The translations under genes were made by a program, and so were the position numbers. The notes below the pieces were generated by a model that ran no database searches, was not told where the DNA came from, and saw only the letters and a list, made by a program, of their open reading frames with translations. A DNA stretch of 64,000 bases, from contig OY969418.1 in assembly GCA_963699175.1 (NCBI GenBank), positions 5,766,001 through 5,830,000 of the forward strand, read 5' to 3'. Positions 56,259 through 64,000 of the stretch are shown here, piece by piece. Positions within the stretch are counted from its first letter, which is position 1. Every line of letters starts with the position of its first letter. Source of the stretch: JACPYM01 sp963699175 (GTDB lineage Bacteria > Acidobacteriota > Blastocatellia > RBC074).

Positions 56259-56846
56259 ATGCGCATCGCCAAAATCGTCAGATCGAACTCGCACGTAGAT
56301 TACGTCGCCCGCGTCTTCGGCTCGTTCGAAAGCGCCGAGCAAGTGACGCCGAACGATTACCGCTTCGGCCAATTCGTCAAGATCGCCGGGCATGCGGGTG
56401 AAGTAATCGGCGTGATCTACAATTCGTTTCTGCTCAATCCGGACTATGGTGATTTCGGGCCGCGCCTGTCCACTTCGCAGGAACAGAATGCCGTCTTCAG
56501 CCCGGACTATTTGAACGAGCAGGGCGTACTGATCGGCTTGCTGTTGGTCGGCTGGCGCGACGGCGCTGGTTATCAACAAGGCTTGCCGCGCGAAGTCTTG
56601 CCGATCAATGCCGATGTCGAGACGCTGAGCGACGCGGAGGTCGGCGCGTTTCATCACAGCGCGCAAGGGGGGGTGGAGTTGAAATATTACAACCACGTGA
56701 CGACGCACGCGGGCTATTTCACCTTTCAATTGTTGTCGTCCATTGTGGAGCAATTGGAGAGCTTGGCGAATGAACGCGACCGGGCACGCTTGCAAGTGTT
56801 ACGCAAGACGCTGGCGTGGCAGCAGACAATGGCGAATATGAAGTGA
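56259..56846 (+). CDS. Conserved protein with HAS-barrel-like N-terminus
   Basis: About 195 residues from ATG 56259 with AGGAGG upstream. The N-terminal 70 residues (MRIAKIVRSNSHVDYVARVFG, DYRFGQFVKIAGHAGEVIGVIYNSFLLNPDYGDFGPRLS) look like the HAS barrel that precedes HerA-type and related ATPases, but no ATPase follows. The central part (VLIGLLLVGW...GLPREVLPINADVETLSDAEVGAFHH) and a helical end (LLSSIVEQLESLANERDRARLQVLRKTLAWQQ) complete the protein. No signal peptide, so cytoplasmic. I do not know the function. It starts 14 bp after the amidohydrolase-like gene and may be cotranscribed. Confidence 0.62.
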   Translation: MRIAKIVRSNSHVDYVARVFGSFESAEQVTPNDYRFGQFVKIAGHAGEVIGVIYNSFLLNPDYGDFGPRLSTSQEQNAVFSPDYLNEQGVLIGLLLVGWRDGAGYQQGLPREVLPINADVETLSDAEVGAFHHSAQGGVELKYYNHVTTHAGYFTFQLLSSIVEQLESLANERDRARLQVLRKTLAWQQTMANMK

Positions 56847-57000
56847 GCGGAACCAAGTCAGCCAACCCAGCGCTTGCAGTGGCGCTTGCGCTTTATGGCA
56901 AATTCAGTTCGCTGCATTCTAAAAAGTAGTCAATAAGCCTTGTACAGCACAGGCAACGACAAACTGATCAAAGGTGATTACTTGAGTTAGAAACCTTATT

Positions 57001-58023
57001 TCACTTCTTCTCAATCTGTAGCAGATTTCTGCGCGCTTCTTCCGCCCAGGGTGAAGAAGAATCTTTTTGTAAATACTCTTGCCAGCCTGCGACGGCCTGA
57101 CTGTCCAGTGCCATCATTTGGCGACAAAGTGCACGATTGAAAAGGGCTTCAAGCAACGAACTATCTAGGTTAAGCGCCTGGTTCAATTCTTCGAGCGCGC
57201 GTCTTATTTCCAAAGCGGATTGTTGTGAATCATTTTGCTGCTTGCTGAGCTGGCTTTTCTCCAATAATGCAGTGCCCAGTTCGCTATGCAAACGCGCATT
57301 CTGCGGCTCCAATTTCAGCGCCTGCTCAAATTGGGTGATGGCTTTGGCGAAATCCTTCTTGGCTAGGTAAAGCAGCCCCAGCCCGCGTAACCCTGCGGCA
57401 TCTGGCTTTTCGCGCGCCGCTTTGCGTAACAGAACTTCAGCTTCGTCCAAATCCAGACTGTTTGCCTGATTGTCGTTCGCCCCGCGAGTGACTACAAAAG
57501 GTGCGTAAGCGAAGCCCGAGATGCGCGTTTCCAGCGGACGACGCTCTCGATAAGCTCGTGCGAGCGCAAACAAACCTTGGTCAACTGGCGATTCATAAAA
57601 AAACGCCCGCCACACGCCAAATCCCGTAGCCAACACCAACATCGCCAGCGCCGCCAGTTGCCACTTCGCGCTAAACCATCCCGACAGCCACCCGAAGCCG
57701 GAACGCGGTGTTGCTGACGGCGCGCTCACGACCGGCGCAGGATTTTGCCTGGTGTATTTCTGCAACGCCACTACCGTTGCCAATTGCTGCCGTCGTTTGG
57801 GCGTAAGCGCGAAATGTTGTTCAAAATCGGCTTTTTCACGCGCGCTTAGTTGGCCGCGAACATAATCTTCGATCAATTCCGCCTCGATCACTTCAAGTTG
57901 TGCGACGAAGTCATCATCACTGAGCAGCCGTTCTTCAACTTCTTGGTTGAGTTCCGGTTGTCCCGTTAGCTGACCGAGCAAATAGCGCCTGATCAGGGCC
58001 TCGTTTTCTTCCTTGAGTAGCAT
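57001..58023 (-). CDS. Membrane TPR protein with anti-sigma-like N-terminus
   Basis: About 340 residues. The first 90 residues (EALIRRYLLGQLTGQPELNQEVEERLLSDDDFVAQLEVIEAELIEDYVRGQLSAREKADFEQHFALTPKRRQ) match the anti-sigma-factor-type start of acidobacterial membrane proteins. One membrane helix follows (WQLAALAMLVLATGFGVWRAFFY, about 125-145). The C-terminal part (200-330) has TPR repeats (GLRGLGLLYLAKKDFAKAITQFEQALKLEP, ARLHSELGTALLEKSQ) that would lie outside. The gene is 71 bp downstream of the ECF-like sigma factor gene in the same direction, so it probably restrains that sigma factor and senses an outside signal through its TPR part; the function is inferred from the neighbour. Confidence 0.75.
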   Translation of the reverse strand: MLLKEENEALIRRYLLGQLTGQPELNQEVEERLLSDDDFVAQLEVIEAELIEDYVRGQLSAREKADFEQHFALTPKRRQQLATVVALQKYTRQNPAPVVSAPSATPRSGFGWLSGWFSAKWQLAALAMLVLATGFGVWRAFFYESPVDQGLFALARAYRERRPLETRISGFAYAPFVVTRGANDNQANSLDLDEAEVLLRKAAREKPDAAGLRGLGLLYLAKKDFAKAITQFEQALKLEPQNARLHSELGTALLEKSQLSKQQNDSQQSALEIRRALEELNQALNLDSSLLEALFNRALCRQMMALDSQAVAGWQEYLQKDSSSPWAEEARRNLLQIEKK

Positions 58024-58093
58024 TGCGGAAACTTCCTACTTAGGGGACGCTTACAATCAAATAAGGGTTGAAAGGCCGATTCATTACAGCGAA

Positions 58094-58657
58094 TCAGCTC
58101 GACTTCAAACACTCTTTTACACATTTCTGTAATGTGAGGCGGATGCGGTAGACCTGCACGCGCAACAGTTCAACCGTCATCCCGAAGCGCTCGGCCAACT
58201 GTTTGCGCAGATCAATCTTTGCTTGTTTATTTTCCTGATAATACGTCAGGATCAATTCGCGGTTGGTTGTGGGCAGTGTTTGCAGGCAGCTTTCCAAACA
58301 GCCGAAGGCCGTCTCATTTTCTTCCTGCGTCAAGGTCTGCACTGCTTCCGGCCAATCTTCCGGCAGCGGCGCGCCGCTTTTTTTGACGTAGTCCTTGGCA
58401 TATTCGAAGTAAAGATTGCTGGCGACTTTGTGAAAATAGGGAGCCGGTTGGATGACGCTGGGGTCGGGCACAGCCTCAATGCGGCGGATTACCCGATCAA
58501 AGGCCACATCCGTGAGTTCTTCAGAAATAGCGCAGCCGCGCCGGTCGAACCAGCCAATGAGCCGCCGCCGCAACGCTTCGTATTCGCGGGCGGCCTGTTC
58601 AGCATCCGGATGCAACCAATTGAGAAAACGATGAAACGCGTCCTGTGAGATATCCAT
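58094..58657 (-). CDS. ECF-like sigma factor
   Basis: About 187 residues. The region 2-like part (YEALRRRLIGWFDRRGCAISEELTDVAFDRVIRRIE ... YFHKVASNLYFEYAKDY) and region 4-like part (ESCLQTLPTTNRELILTYYQENKQAKIDLRKQLAERFGMTVELLRVQVYRIRLTLQKCV) match the divergent RNA polymerase sigma-70-like proteins (ECF subgroup) found in Acidobacteria and Planctomycetes. It would direct RNA polymerase to a stress- or surface-related regulon. No Cys/His regulator motif is on the protein itself. Its start has no strong ribosome site. The membrane anti-sigma-like gene follows 71 bp downstream. Confidence 0.82.
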   Translation of the reverse strand: MDISQDAFHRFLNWLHPDAEQAAREYEALRRRLIGWFDRRGCAISEELTDVAFDRVIRRIEAVPDPSVIQPAPYFHKVASNLYFEYAKDYVKKSGAPLPEDWPEAVQTLTQEENETAFGCLESCLQTLPTTNRELILTYYQENKQAKIDLRKQLAERFGMTVELLRVQVYRIRLTLQKCVKECLKSS

Positions 58658-59111
58658 ACAAAGAACTTATGGATGAATCGAATCGGCGTTGTTCAGTCTG
58701 GAATGCGGATTCCAATTTCGGCGAACTGCTCCAGTGCTTGTGCTGGTACTTCTTTGAAATAATGCTCGTGCGGTAGCGCAATTATATGAGTCTCCGTCGC
58801 CATTTCAAACGCTGCCACAGCAATTGCCCTTAGAAAAAGAGTTGTTGGCTATAGATTTCACTCAGCCCTGCTCAAATAATTACTCGCCTGTAAAAAAAAG
58901 AGATTGATCCTGTAATGCCTCGCTCCACAAACGCTTATAGAGTTAGAAAAACAAAAGCTCGAATCTAGCAGGCTAGGCTGTTTGGGGCCGCGCCCGCGAT
59001 TATTTCGAGAGCTGCATCACCAGCTTTCAGGCCGGAGATCTGTCTTTGTGCCTGGGAGCCATTGACCTAAACCCTAGTAACTCACAGTGCAAACTTAAAG
59101 GGCCGCTTCAC
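58658..59111. other. Intergenic region, 454 bp, between divergent sigma factor and methyltransferase genes
   Basis: Promoters for both directions should lie here but I cannot place a convincing -35/-10 pair. AT-rich blocks occur near 58845-58960. No coding frame, tRNA or clear hairpin is visible. Confidence 0.4.
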
Positions 59112-60047
59112 ATGACTGAAACCAAGCATTTCAATCACAAGACTGACTTGTTAGACCAAACGCGCGCGCATATCTCAACCGGCGCTTTCAGCGCTGGCAT
59201 GAATTCTCTAGCGCTTGGCCTGCAAGAGTTGCGTAATGGCTTGTCGCCCACATCCTGGGAGCAGTTCATTCAGGCTCAAGTGCTCCCGCATCCAGTCACG
59301 CGTCTAATTCACCAATCGCCTTTCACTGGCCGTGCCTTCAGCAAACCCAGAGGCTATCCTGGCGATGCGGTGATACTCGATTTTATTTACGGCCAGCTTC
59401 CGGTTACTCAAGAAGAATACGGGATCGGAGCTGATCTCTATCACCACTGGGAATACGAAACGCCAAGCTGCCGCAGCGTACGCGCGCGGCGTGATTTGCT
59501 CGCGGCGCGAGTTGACGAGCTGGCCGAGCAGATGAAGTCGCCCAGAATTCTCTCCATTGCTTGCGGCCATTTGCGCGAAGCGCAGCTTGCTCGAGCAGTC
59601 AAAGAGGGGCGTGTCGGTGAATATGTCGGCTTGGATCAAGACGAAGATAGTTTGGCAGTTGTGCACGCCGAGCAACAGACACACGCTGTCAAAGCCGTCA
59701 AAGGATCAGTCAGATCGCTGTTGACCGGAAAGCATGATTTTTCGGACTTCGATCTGGTTTACTCGGCGGGCTTGTATGACTATCTGGCCGAGCCAGTGGC
59801 CATTCGGTTAACCCAGACGCTTTTTCAGTTTTTACGCGCGGGAGGCAAGTTGCTGATTGCCAACTTCGCGCCGGAGCTACGCGACATTGGTTACCTGGAA
59901 GCCTTTATGGATTGGCGTTTGATCTATCGCAGCGAAGCCGAAGTCGAAAGCTTCGCCAGCACGATTCCGCCGAGTGAGATCAGTGAGATGAAATGCTTCA
60001 GGGAGAAAAACGGCAATATCGTGTTTCTGGAAATTGCCAGGGCCTGA
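59112..60047 (+). CDS. SAM-dependent methyltransferase, 3-hydroxy fatty acid methyl ester synthase type
   Basis: About 311 residues, start ATG 59112 with AAAGGG nine bases upstream; an in-frame extension to 59046 is less likely. The protein resembles the class I methyltransferases annotated as extracellular-factor (3-hydroxypalmitic acid methyl ester) biosynthesis proteins. Its N-terminal half contains the family block KPRGYPGDAVILDFIYG, and the Rossmann domain follows: ILSIACGHLREAQLARAV (SAM loop), YVGLDQDEDSL (acidic end of strand 2), FDLVYSAGLYDYL and LRAGGKLLIANFAPELRD. The expected product is a diffusible fatty acid methyl ester or similar ester, as in Ralstonia-type quorum sensing, but the substrate here is inference. 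The KAS III gene starts 10 bp downstream. Confidence 0.78.
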   Translation: MTETKHFNHKTDLLDQTRAHISTGAFSAGMNSLALGLQELRNGLSPTSWEQFIQAQVLPHPVTRLIHQSPFTGRAFSKPRGYPGDAVILDFIYGQLPVTQEEYGIGADLYHHWEYETPSCRSVRARRDLLAARVDELAEQMKSPRILSIACGHLREAQLARAVKEGRVGEYVGLDQDEDSLAVVHAEQQTHAVKAVKGSVRSLLTGKHDFSDFDLVYSAGLYDYLAEPVAIRLTQTLFQFLRAGGKLLIANFAPELRDIGYLEAFMDWRLIYRSEAEVESFASTIPPSEISEMKCFREKNGNIVFLEIARA

Positions 60048-60057
60048 GTGGTGAACA

Positions 60058-61086
60058 GTGAACAACGGAAATCAACCAGTACGCGCGACAATTTCGGCGA
60101 TAGCTCATTACGTGCCGCCGGACGTTTATCCGAATGCCTGGTACGAAGAGCGGTTGGGCATCGCCGATGATTGGATTCGCCAGCGCAGCGGCATCGTCGA
60201 ACGTCGGATCGCTTCGTCAGGCGCGACTTCGGATTTGATTCTGCCTGCCGCGCGTGAATGTTTGGAGCAACGTGGCATCAGCGCGGCGCAGCTTGATTGC
60301 ATCATCGTTGCCACCATCACGCCCGACCACGTTTTTCCGGCTACGGCGGCGATAGTTCAGCGCAGACTCGGCGCAACGAAGGCTTGGGGTTTCGATCTTT
60401 CGGCAGCGTGTTGCGGGTTTATTTATGGCCTGGTCACAGCGGCGAAGTTGGTTGAAGCGGGAAGCTGTCAGCGTGTGTTGGTGTGCGGGGCCGACAAGAT
60501 GAGCGCGATTACCAACTTTGATGACCGCAGCACGGCGATGCTCTTTGGCGATGCCGCAGGTGTGGCTCTGGTTGAGAAGTCAGAAGACGTTGAGTTGGGC
60601 TTGCGCGACCACCTGTTCCGCATGAAAGGGGAAGGCGCCGAGCAGGTTTTCATGCCGGCTGGTGGCAGCCTGAAGCCTGCCTCGTTGGATACAGTCACAA
60701 GGCGTGAACACTGTCTGGTGATGGAAGGCCAGTCCATCTTTAAGAATGCTGTGGCCGAGATGGCTGACGTCTCGGAGGAACTGCTGCGCCTCAACCGGTT
60801 GACGACGGCTGATCTGGCTTGGCTGGTTCCGCATCAAGCCAATTACCGCATCATCGAAGCAGTGGCGCGCCGCCTCAATCTCGATATGAAAAAGGTGATG
60901 GCCAACGTGGATCGCTACGGCAACACGTCGGCAGCCACCATTCCGGTGTGTTTGTCGGAGTGGCAGCGCAAGGGGTTGTTGCGGCGTGGTGATCGCCTGA
61001 TGCTGACGAGTTTTGGCGCGGGGTTCACCATTGGCGGCGTTTACATGCGTTGGAGCATCAATGGCCGTCATACCAATGCAGATTGA
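60058..61086 (+). CDS. 3-oxoacyl-ACP synthase III (FabH-like)
   Basis: About 342 residues starting at GTG 60058. The KAS III condensing enzyme joins an acyl-CoA to malonyl-ACP. The catalytic triad is complete: Cys in FDLSAACCGFIYGL, His in WLVPHQANYRII and Asn in DRYGNTSAATIPVCL. The N-terminus (ATISAIAHYVPPDVYPN, ...DDWIRQRSGIVERRIA) is standard FabH. The C-terminus ends with MLTSFGAGFTIGGVYMRW, also usual. A stand-alone FabH next to a fatty-acid methyltransferase rather than in a fab cluster suggests a special acyl product. It is followed by a 560-bp palindrome-rich spacer and then devC-devA-devB. Confidence 0.88.
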   Translation: MNNGNQPVRATISAIAHYVPPDVYPNAWYEERLGIADDWIRQRSGIVERRIASSGATSDLILPAARECLEQRGISAAQLDCIIVATITPDHVFPATAAIVQRRLGATKAWGFDLSAACCGFIYGLVTAAKLVEAGSCQRVLVCGADKMSAITNFDDRSTAMLFGDAAGVALVEKSEDVELGLRDHLFRMKGEGAEQVFMPAGGSLKPASLDTVTRREHCLVMEGQSIFKNAVAEMADVSEELLRLNRLTTADLAWLVPHQANYRIIEAVARRLNLDMKKVMANVDRYGNTSAATIPVCLSEWQRKGLLRRGDRLMLTSFGAGFTIGGVYMRWSINGRHTNAD

Positions 61087-61114
61087 GTAACGTCCTCAAG
61101 CCGTTGAAGGAGGG

Positions 61115-61230
61115 CGAGTGGTGCAGTCTGGGGAGCGTGAACGACCAACGCTGCAAAGTAGGGCGAACTAAAGCGATTGGGCGCAATGCAGAAGCGCGGG
61201 TCGCGCACGTTTCCCAGACTGCACCACTCG
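61115..61230. repeat. 18-bp perfect inverted repeat, 116-bp span
   Basis: CGAGTGGTGCAGTCTGGG (61115-61132) and its exact reverse complement CCCAGACTGCACCACTCG (61213-61230) bracket 80 bp just after the KAS III gene. The 559-bp gap 61087-61645 holds this and three further palindromes and no coding frame. Confidence 0.85.
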
Positions 61231-61303
61231 TACTCGACTCACTAATAGTGATGGGGAGGTAAGGCTGCCGTCGTTTTTGCCGCGTGGCGGCAGTTGAATT
61301 TAG

Positions 61304-61322
61304 CCGTGGGTGCAACCCACGG
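61304..61322. repeat. Palindrome CCGTGGGT-GCA-ACCCACGG
   Basis: A perfect 8-bp-arm hairpin in the gap between the KAS III and devC genes. A short element of this kind recurs in acidobacterial genomes, by my recollection; here it occurs once. Confidence 0.7.
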
Positions 61323-61341
61323 TACGTGCGCACATCAATCC

Positions 61342-61388
61342 CGCGTCGCGTCAGCGACGCCTGATTCAAGCGTCGCTGACGCGACGCG
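61342..61388. repeat. 19-bp perfect inverted repeat
   Basis: CGCGTCGCGTCAGCGACGC and GCGTCGCTGACGCGACGCG are exact complements with a 9-base loop. It would fold into a very stable stem in RNA or DNA. Confidence 0.85.
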
Positions 61389-61425
61389 AAACTCGCTGCG
61401 ATCTTTCCCGGCGTTGATGGTGTTT

Positions 61426-61560
61426 GAAAAATAGGTTTAACAAATAAGTCGAACTAACCACGGGGAACACTGGGAGCACAGGGAAGACCGCTAAACCTTT
61501 GAATTTTCCCCGTATGCCCCGTGTCCCCGTGGTTCATTCCTTTTGTTAAATCCATTTTTC
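61426..61560. repeat. Imperfect 135-bp inverted repeat, MITE-like
   Basis: GAAAAATAGGTTTAACAAA (61426-61444) pairs with the inverted TTTGTTAAATCCATTTTTC (61542-61560), 17 of 19, and inside it AACCACGGGGA-ACAC pairs with GTGT-CCCCGTGGTT. No transposase is present. It may be a small non-autonomous element or a remnant; no flanking duplication was found. Confidence 0.55.
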
Positions 61561-61645
61561 TAAGACCATAAACGCCGGGCTAAACTCAGGTCGCCGCTAC
61601 GCGGCTGCAAACCGCTGCCTTACATTTTTACCACTACATTCAACG

Positions 61646-62764
61646 ATGCGATTGGCTTGGCGCAATCTGGTGCATGATCGGCTGCGGTTTATGGTGACGG
61701 TGGCAGGCATTGCCTTTGCCGTTTTCCTGATGATCTTTCAAAGCAGCCTGTTTGTGGGCTTTCTGCAAGCAGCGTCGTTGGGCGTGGATGCCACCGATGC
61801 GGAAATGTGGATTGTGTCGCGCGGGACGAATAGCTTTGAATTTCCCAGCCCGATCCCGGATCGGTTTCGTGATTTAGCGCTCGGCGTGCCGGGCGTCATT
61901 GCCGTGCGCCGGATCGTCGTTGGCTTTGTCTACTGGCAGCAGGCTTCGGGCAGGCTTCAATCCGTGCTGTTGATTGGCGCGGAACCAGGCGTGGGCGGCA
62001 GGTTTCCGATCCCACGCTTGCGAGAAGGCGTTGATGTCATTAAGCCCGAAGCGGTCTTAGTTGATCGCAGCAACCTTGCGCCGCTCGAATTCACTCCGGC
62101 AGAGCGCGAAGTGGAGATCGGGCAGCGGCGCGCCACTTCTATCGGCATCATTGATGACTTCGCTTCGTTCTTCGGCACGCCTTTCGTTTTCACCTCTTAC
62201 AGCGAAGCCGTCAAATATCTGCGCGTAGATCAAAACATCACTTCGTTTCTGACTGTGCACCTCGCTCCCGGCAGCAAGGTAGTAGAGGTCAAAGACAGGC
62301 TGAAAGTCCGCTTGGCGGAAGTGGACGTGTGGACGCGACAGGAATTTGCCCGGCGCGCGCAACGCTTCTGGGTCATCAAGACGGGCGCGGGCGGCGCGTT
62401 GTTGACGGGCGCGTTGCTGGGATTTCTGGTCGGGCTGGCCATCGTGTCGCAGAACATCTACGCCACCACAATAGAGAATCTTGAGGAGTACGCCACGCTC
62501 AAAGCGTTAGGGGCAGCGCGCGGCTACGTGCAGCGCGTCGTCATCGCGCAGGCGCTGATCAGCGGCGTGGCCGGGTCAATGATCGGGCTGGCCGCCATTT
62601 TCCCAGCGGTCAAGCTGGTCAAAACGCACATCGCATGGGTTTACACACCCTGGTGGTTGGCAGTCGGGATGATCGGTCTTGGATTGGTGATGTGCGTGCT
62701 GGCTTCGGTGATTTCAATCAGAAAAGCGGTTGCAGTCGAACCGGCAAGGATCTTCCGTGCGTGA
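61646..62764 (+). CDS. devC: ABC exporter permease, DevC-like
   Basis: About 372 residues of the FtsX/DevC type. Helix 1 is near the N-terminus (FMVTVAGIAFAVFLMIFQSSLFVGFLQ); a large periplasmic domain follows (about 40-245); three helices are near the C-terminus (LLTGALLGFLVGLAIVSQNIYATTIENLEEYATLKALGA, ALISGVAGSMIGLAAIFPAV, WWLAVGMIGLGLVMCVLASVISIRKAVAVEPARIFRA). The ending EPARIFRA is characteristic. DevC with DevA and DevB exports heterocyst glycolipids in cyanobacteria; homologues elsewhere export lipids or other amphiphiles. It overlaps devA by 8 bp, so devC-devA-devB form one operon. Confidence 0.85.
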   Translation: MRLAWRNLVHDRLRFMVTVAGIAFAVFLMIFQSSLFVGFLQAASLGVDATDAEMWIVSRGTNSFEFPSPIPDRFRDLALGVPGVIAVRRIVVGFVYWQQASGRLQSVLLIGAEPGVGGRFPIPRLREGVDVIKPEAVLVDRSNLAPLEFTPAEREVEIGQRRATSIGIIDDFASFFGTPFVFTSYSEAVKYLRVDQNITSFLTVHLAPGSKVVEVKDRLKVRLAEVDVWTRQEFARRAQRFWVIKTGAGGALLTGALLGFLVGLAIVSQNIYATTIENLEEYATLKALGAARGYVQRVVIAQALISGVAGSMIGLAAIFPAVKLVKTHIAWVYTPWWLAVGMIGLGLVMCVLASVISIRKAVAVEPARIFRA

Positions 62765-63449
62765 CAAGCAAATCGTGTTGGAACAAATTGGCGTTTCATT
62801 CGGGCAAGGCGCAACGCGTGTGAGCGCGCTGCGCGAGGTCTCGTTGAGCTTGCAAAGCGGGCAGGCGACGTTGGTGATGGGGCCTTCGGGCAGCGGGAAG
62901 ACTTCGCTGTTGTCTGTGATTGGTTGTCTGCTGACGCCGGATTGTGGCGAGGTCTCGATGCTTGGACGCAGCGTTACCAGTCTGTCGGAGCAGGCCAAAG
63001 GCGAGTTGCGCCGCCAAATGATCGGATACGTGTTTCAAGCGTTTCGTCTCTTTCGCTCGCTCTCGGCGCTCGAAAACGTGCTGGTCGCGTTGGAAATCTC
63101 TGGCCGTCGCGGGCGTCAAGCTCACACCACCGCGCGGCAGGCATTGGCTTCGGTCGGTCTCGCCGAGAAATGGCGGATGAAGCCGAATGAACTGAGTGGC
63201 GGTGAAAAGCAGCGCGTAGCGATTGCGCGCGCGCTGGTAAATGATCCGCCGGTCATTCTGGCCGATGAACCGACGGCTTCGCTCGACAGTGTGGCGGGCG
63301 GACAGATTGCTGAACTGCTGCTCAAGTTGGCGGAAGAAGATAAGCGTTTGGTCGTTGTGGTCAGCCACGACCCGCGCTGGCTTTCCTTCGGCCATCGCGC
63401 CGTAGTCTTGCAGGATGGACGAATCGTGGAGGATCGAGAGCTGCGATGA
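62757..63449 (+). CDS. devA: ABC exporter ATP-binding protein, DevA-like
   Basis: About 230 residues starting at GTG 62757, which overlaps the devC stop by 8 bp; TTG 62730 would be a longer alternative. It drives the exporter from the cytoplasmic side. Walker A is GPSGSGKTSLLSV, the Q-loop is YVFQAFRLF, the signature ELSGGEKQRVAIARAL, Walker B VILADEPTASLDS, and the switch His is in VVSHDP. The sequence LFRSLSALENVLVALEISG is typical of the DevA/MacB/LolD class. The stop overlaps the devB start (ATGA). Confidence 0.92.
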   Translation: MRDKQIVLEQIGVSFGQGATRVSALREVSLSLQSGQATLVMGPSGSGKTSLLSVIGCLLTPDCGEVSMLGRSVTSLSEQAKGELRRQMIGYVFQAFRLFRSLSALENVLVALEISGRRGRQAHTTARQALASVGLAEKWRMKPNELSGGEKQRVAIARALVNDPPVILADEPTASLDSVAGGQIAELLLKLAEEDKRLVVVVSHDPRWLSFGHRAVVLQDGRIVEDRELR

Positions 63450-64000
63450 CAGACACCGTTCACAACCAAACCAACTCAGCGCAACGCAGCGGTCGGCGAA
63501 TCGTCTGGGTAATTGTGCTACTGGTGGTCGGCGGATTGTTCGCGATGGCGCTGACGAGAACCGGCGCGCTCAACTCGCTACCAGTTCCGGCTCCGAACGG
63601 AACTGGCGCAGCGGAAAAGGCAACTCACTCGGACGAAGTTGTTTTGGCTTGTCCGGGCCGCGTGGAAGGGCTGAGCGAAGTCACCAAGGTGAGTGCCGCA
63701 GTGGACGGCGTGTTGGCCGCCGTGCGCGTCAAAGAAGGCCAGCACGTTGCGGCGGGCGAAGTGCTCGCTTTGATTGACTGTCACGACCTCGAAGCCCAGT
63801 TGCAAGCCACGCGCGCAACGGCAGAGAGGGCCCGCCAAGCGCGCCAGCGCCTCCTGCGCGGCAGCCGGGAAGAAGAGCGCCACATCGCGGCGGATAAACT
63901 GGCCGAAGCGGAAGCGGTCTTGCGCCAAGTGCAATTGCAGGCCCAACGTATGGCGTCGCTCTTCGACAAAGGTGATATTTCCAAAGAGGCGCTGGAAAAA
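63446..64000 (+). CDS. devB: DevB-like periplasmic adaptor (HlyD family), N-terminal part
   Basis: The first 185 residues; the gene leaves the window at the right edge. The ATG at 63446 overlaps the devA stop (ATGA). One membrane helix is near the N-terminus (IVWVIVLLVVGGLFAMALTRTGAL). The barrel-sandwich and start of the coiled coil follow: VLACPGRVEGLSEVTKVSAAVDGVLAAVRVKEGQHVAAGEVLALIDCHDLEAQLQATRA, then a long helix with LRQVQLQAQRMASLFDKGDISKE. This is the membrane-fusion partner that joins the inner-membrane exporter to an outer channel. The HlyD/DevB assignment is firm by pattern; the substrate is inferred only from neighbours. Confidence 0.85.
   Translation, partial: MTDTVHNQTNSAQRSGRRIVWVIVLLVVGGLFAMALTRTGALNSLPVPAPNGTGAAEKATHSDEVVLACPGRVEGLSEVTKVSAAVDGVLAAVRVKEGQHVAAGEVLALIDCHDLEAQLQATRATAERARQARQRLLRGSREEERHIAADKLAEAEAVLRQVQLQAQRMASLFDKGDISKEALEK

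Overview
The window looks like a chromosomal contig of an acidobacterium, probably near the Blastocatellia. This is inferred from family content: a Solibacter-type TIGR03437 C-terminal module on a CxxCH/reeler-like exported protein, many long TPR proteins, an ECF-like sigma factor paired with a membrane TPR anti-sigma-like protein, DevBCA-type export, and a moderately GC-rich sequence with scattered palindromic intergenic repeats. There is no rRNA and no plasmid or phage backbone. Most genes are ordinary chromosomal housekeeping and envelope genes, with two insertion sequences and one self-splicing intron laid over them.

Layout. 1-5 kb: the start of a GalU-type nucleotidyltransferase, an unfamiliar GT-A-like protein and a giant exported TPR protein. 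5-7 kb: an EamA transporter gene cut in two by an IS4-like element. 7-13.6 kb: a Tat-exported sugar isomerase-like protein, an unknown membrane protein, adenosine deaminase, a double zinc-ribbon protein, a lipoprotein and an exported dikinase with the domain order of glucan water dikinase. 13.6-17.1 kb: tilS and ftsH, closed by a strong bidirectional terminator. 17.2-28.5 kb: exported proteins and peptidases (M1, M14, PQQ-type propeller), a MerR regulator with its own 20-bp-spacer promoter, a His-rich periplasmic protein and a Uma2 protein. 28.6-34.2 kb: a nitrate/sulfonate/taurine-type ABC transporter whose binding protein is truncated at an IS630 element, then a receiver protein and a sensor kinase broken at a run of 12 Gs. 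34.6-37.8 kb: a GT-C membrane glycosyltransferase, a receiver/RsbW-like fusion and a DinB-like protein. 37.9-38.6 kb: a tRNA-Arg(UCU) gene interrupted in its anticodon by a 642-nt group I intron that carries a frameshifted PD-(D/E)XK homing endonuclease gene. 38.7-46.3 kb: a PanE-like reductase, SelA, the TIGR03437 protein, ComEA-like, AlbA_2 and TatA proteins, and a YtxH operon. 46.4-56.8 kb: ileS, lspA and lgt, then a glycosyltransferase-methyltransferase fusion, a Wzt-like ATPase and an exported amidohydrolase. 57-64 kb: the sigma/anti-sigma-like pair, then a fatty-acid-signal-type methyltransferase, a KAS III enzyme, a palindrome-rich spacer and devC-devA-devB, the last cut by the window edge.

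How the genes work together. Envelope biogenesis dominates: lspA and lgt process lipoproteins, several of which are encoded nearby; Wzt and the fused glycosyltransferase point to export and modification of a surface polysaccharide; TatA can serve the Tat-type signal on the sugar isomerase homologue. The methyltransferase, KAS III and DevBCA genes could form a route that makes and exports a lipid or fatty-acid ester, but that is inference from proximity. The most unusual element is the intron-containing tRNA-Arg gene, whose exon halves fold into a complete cloverleaf only after removal of an intron bearing recognisable P1, P2, P7, P8 and P9 features.
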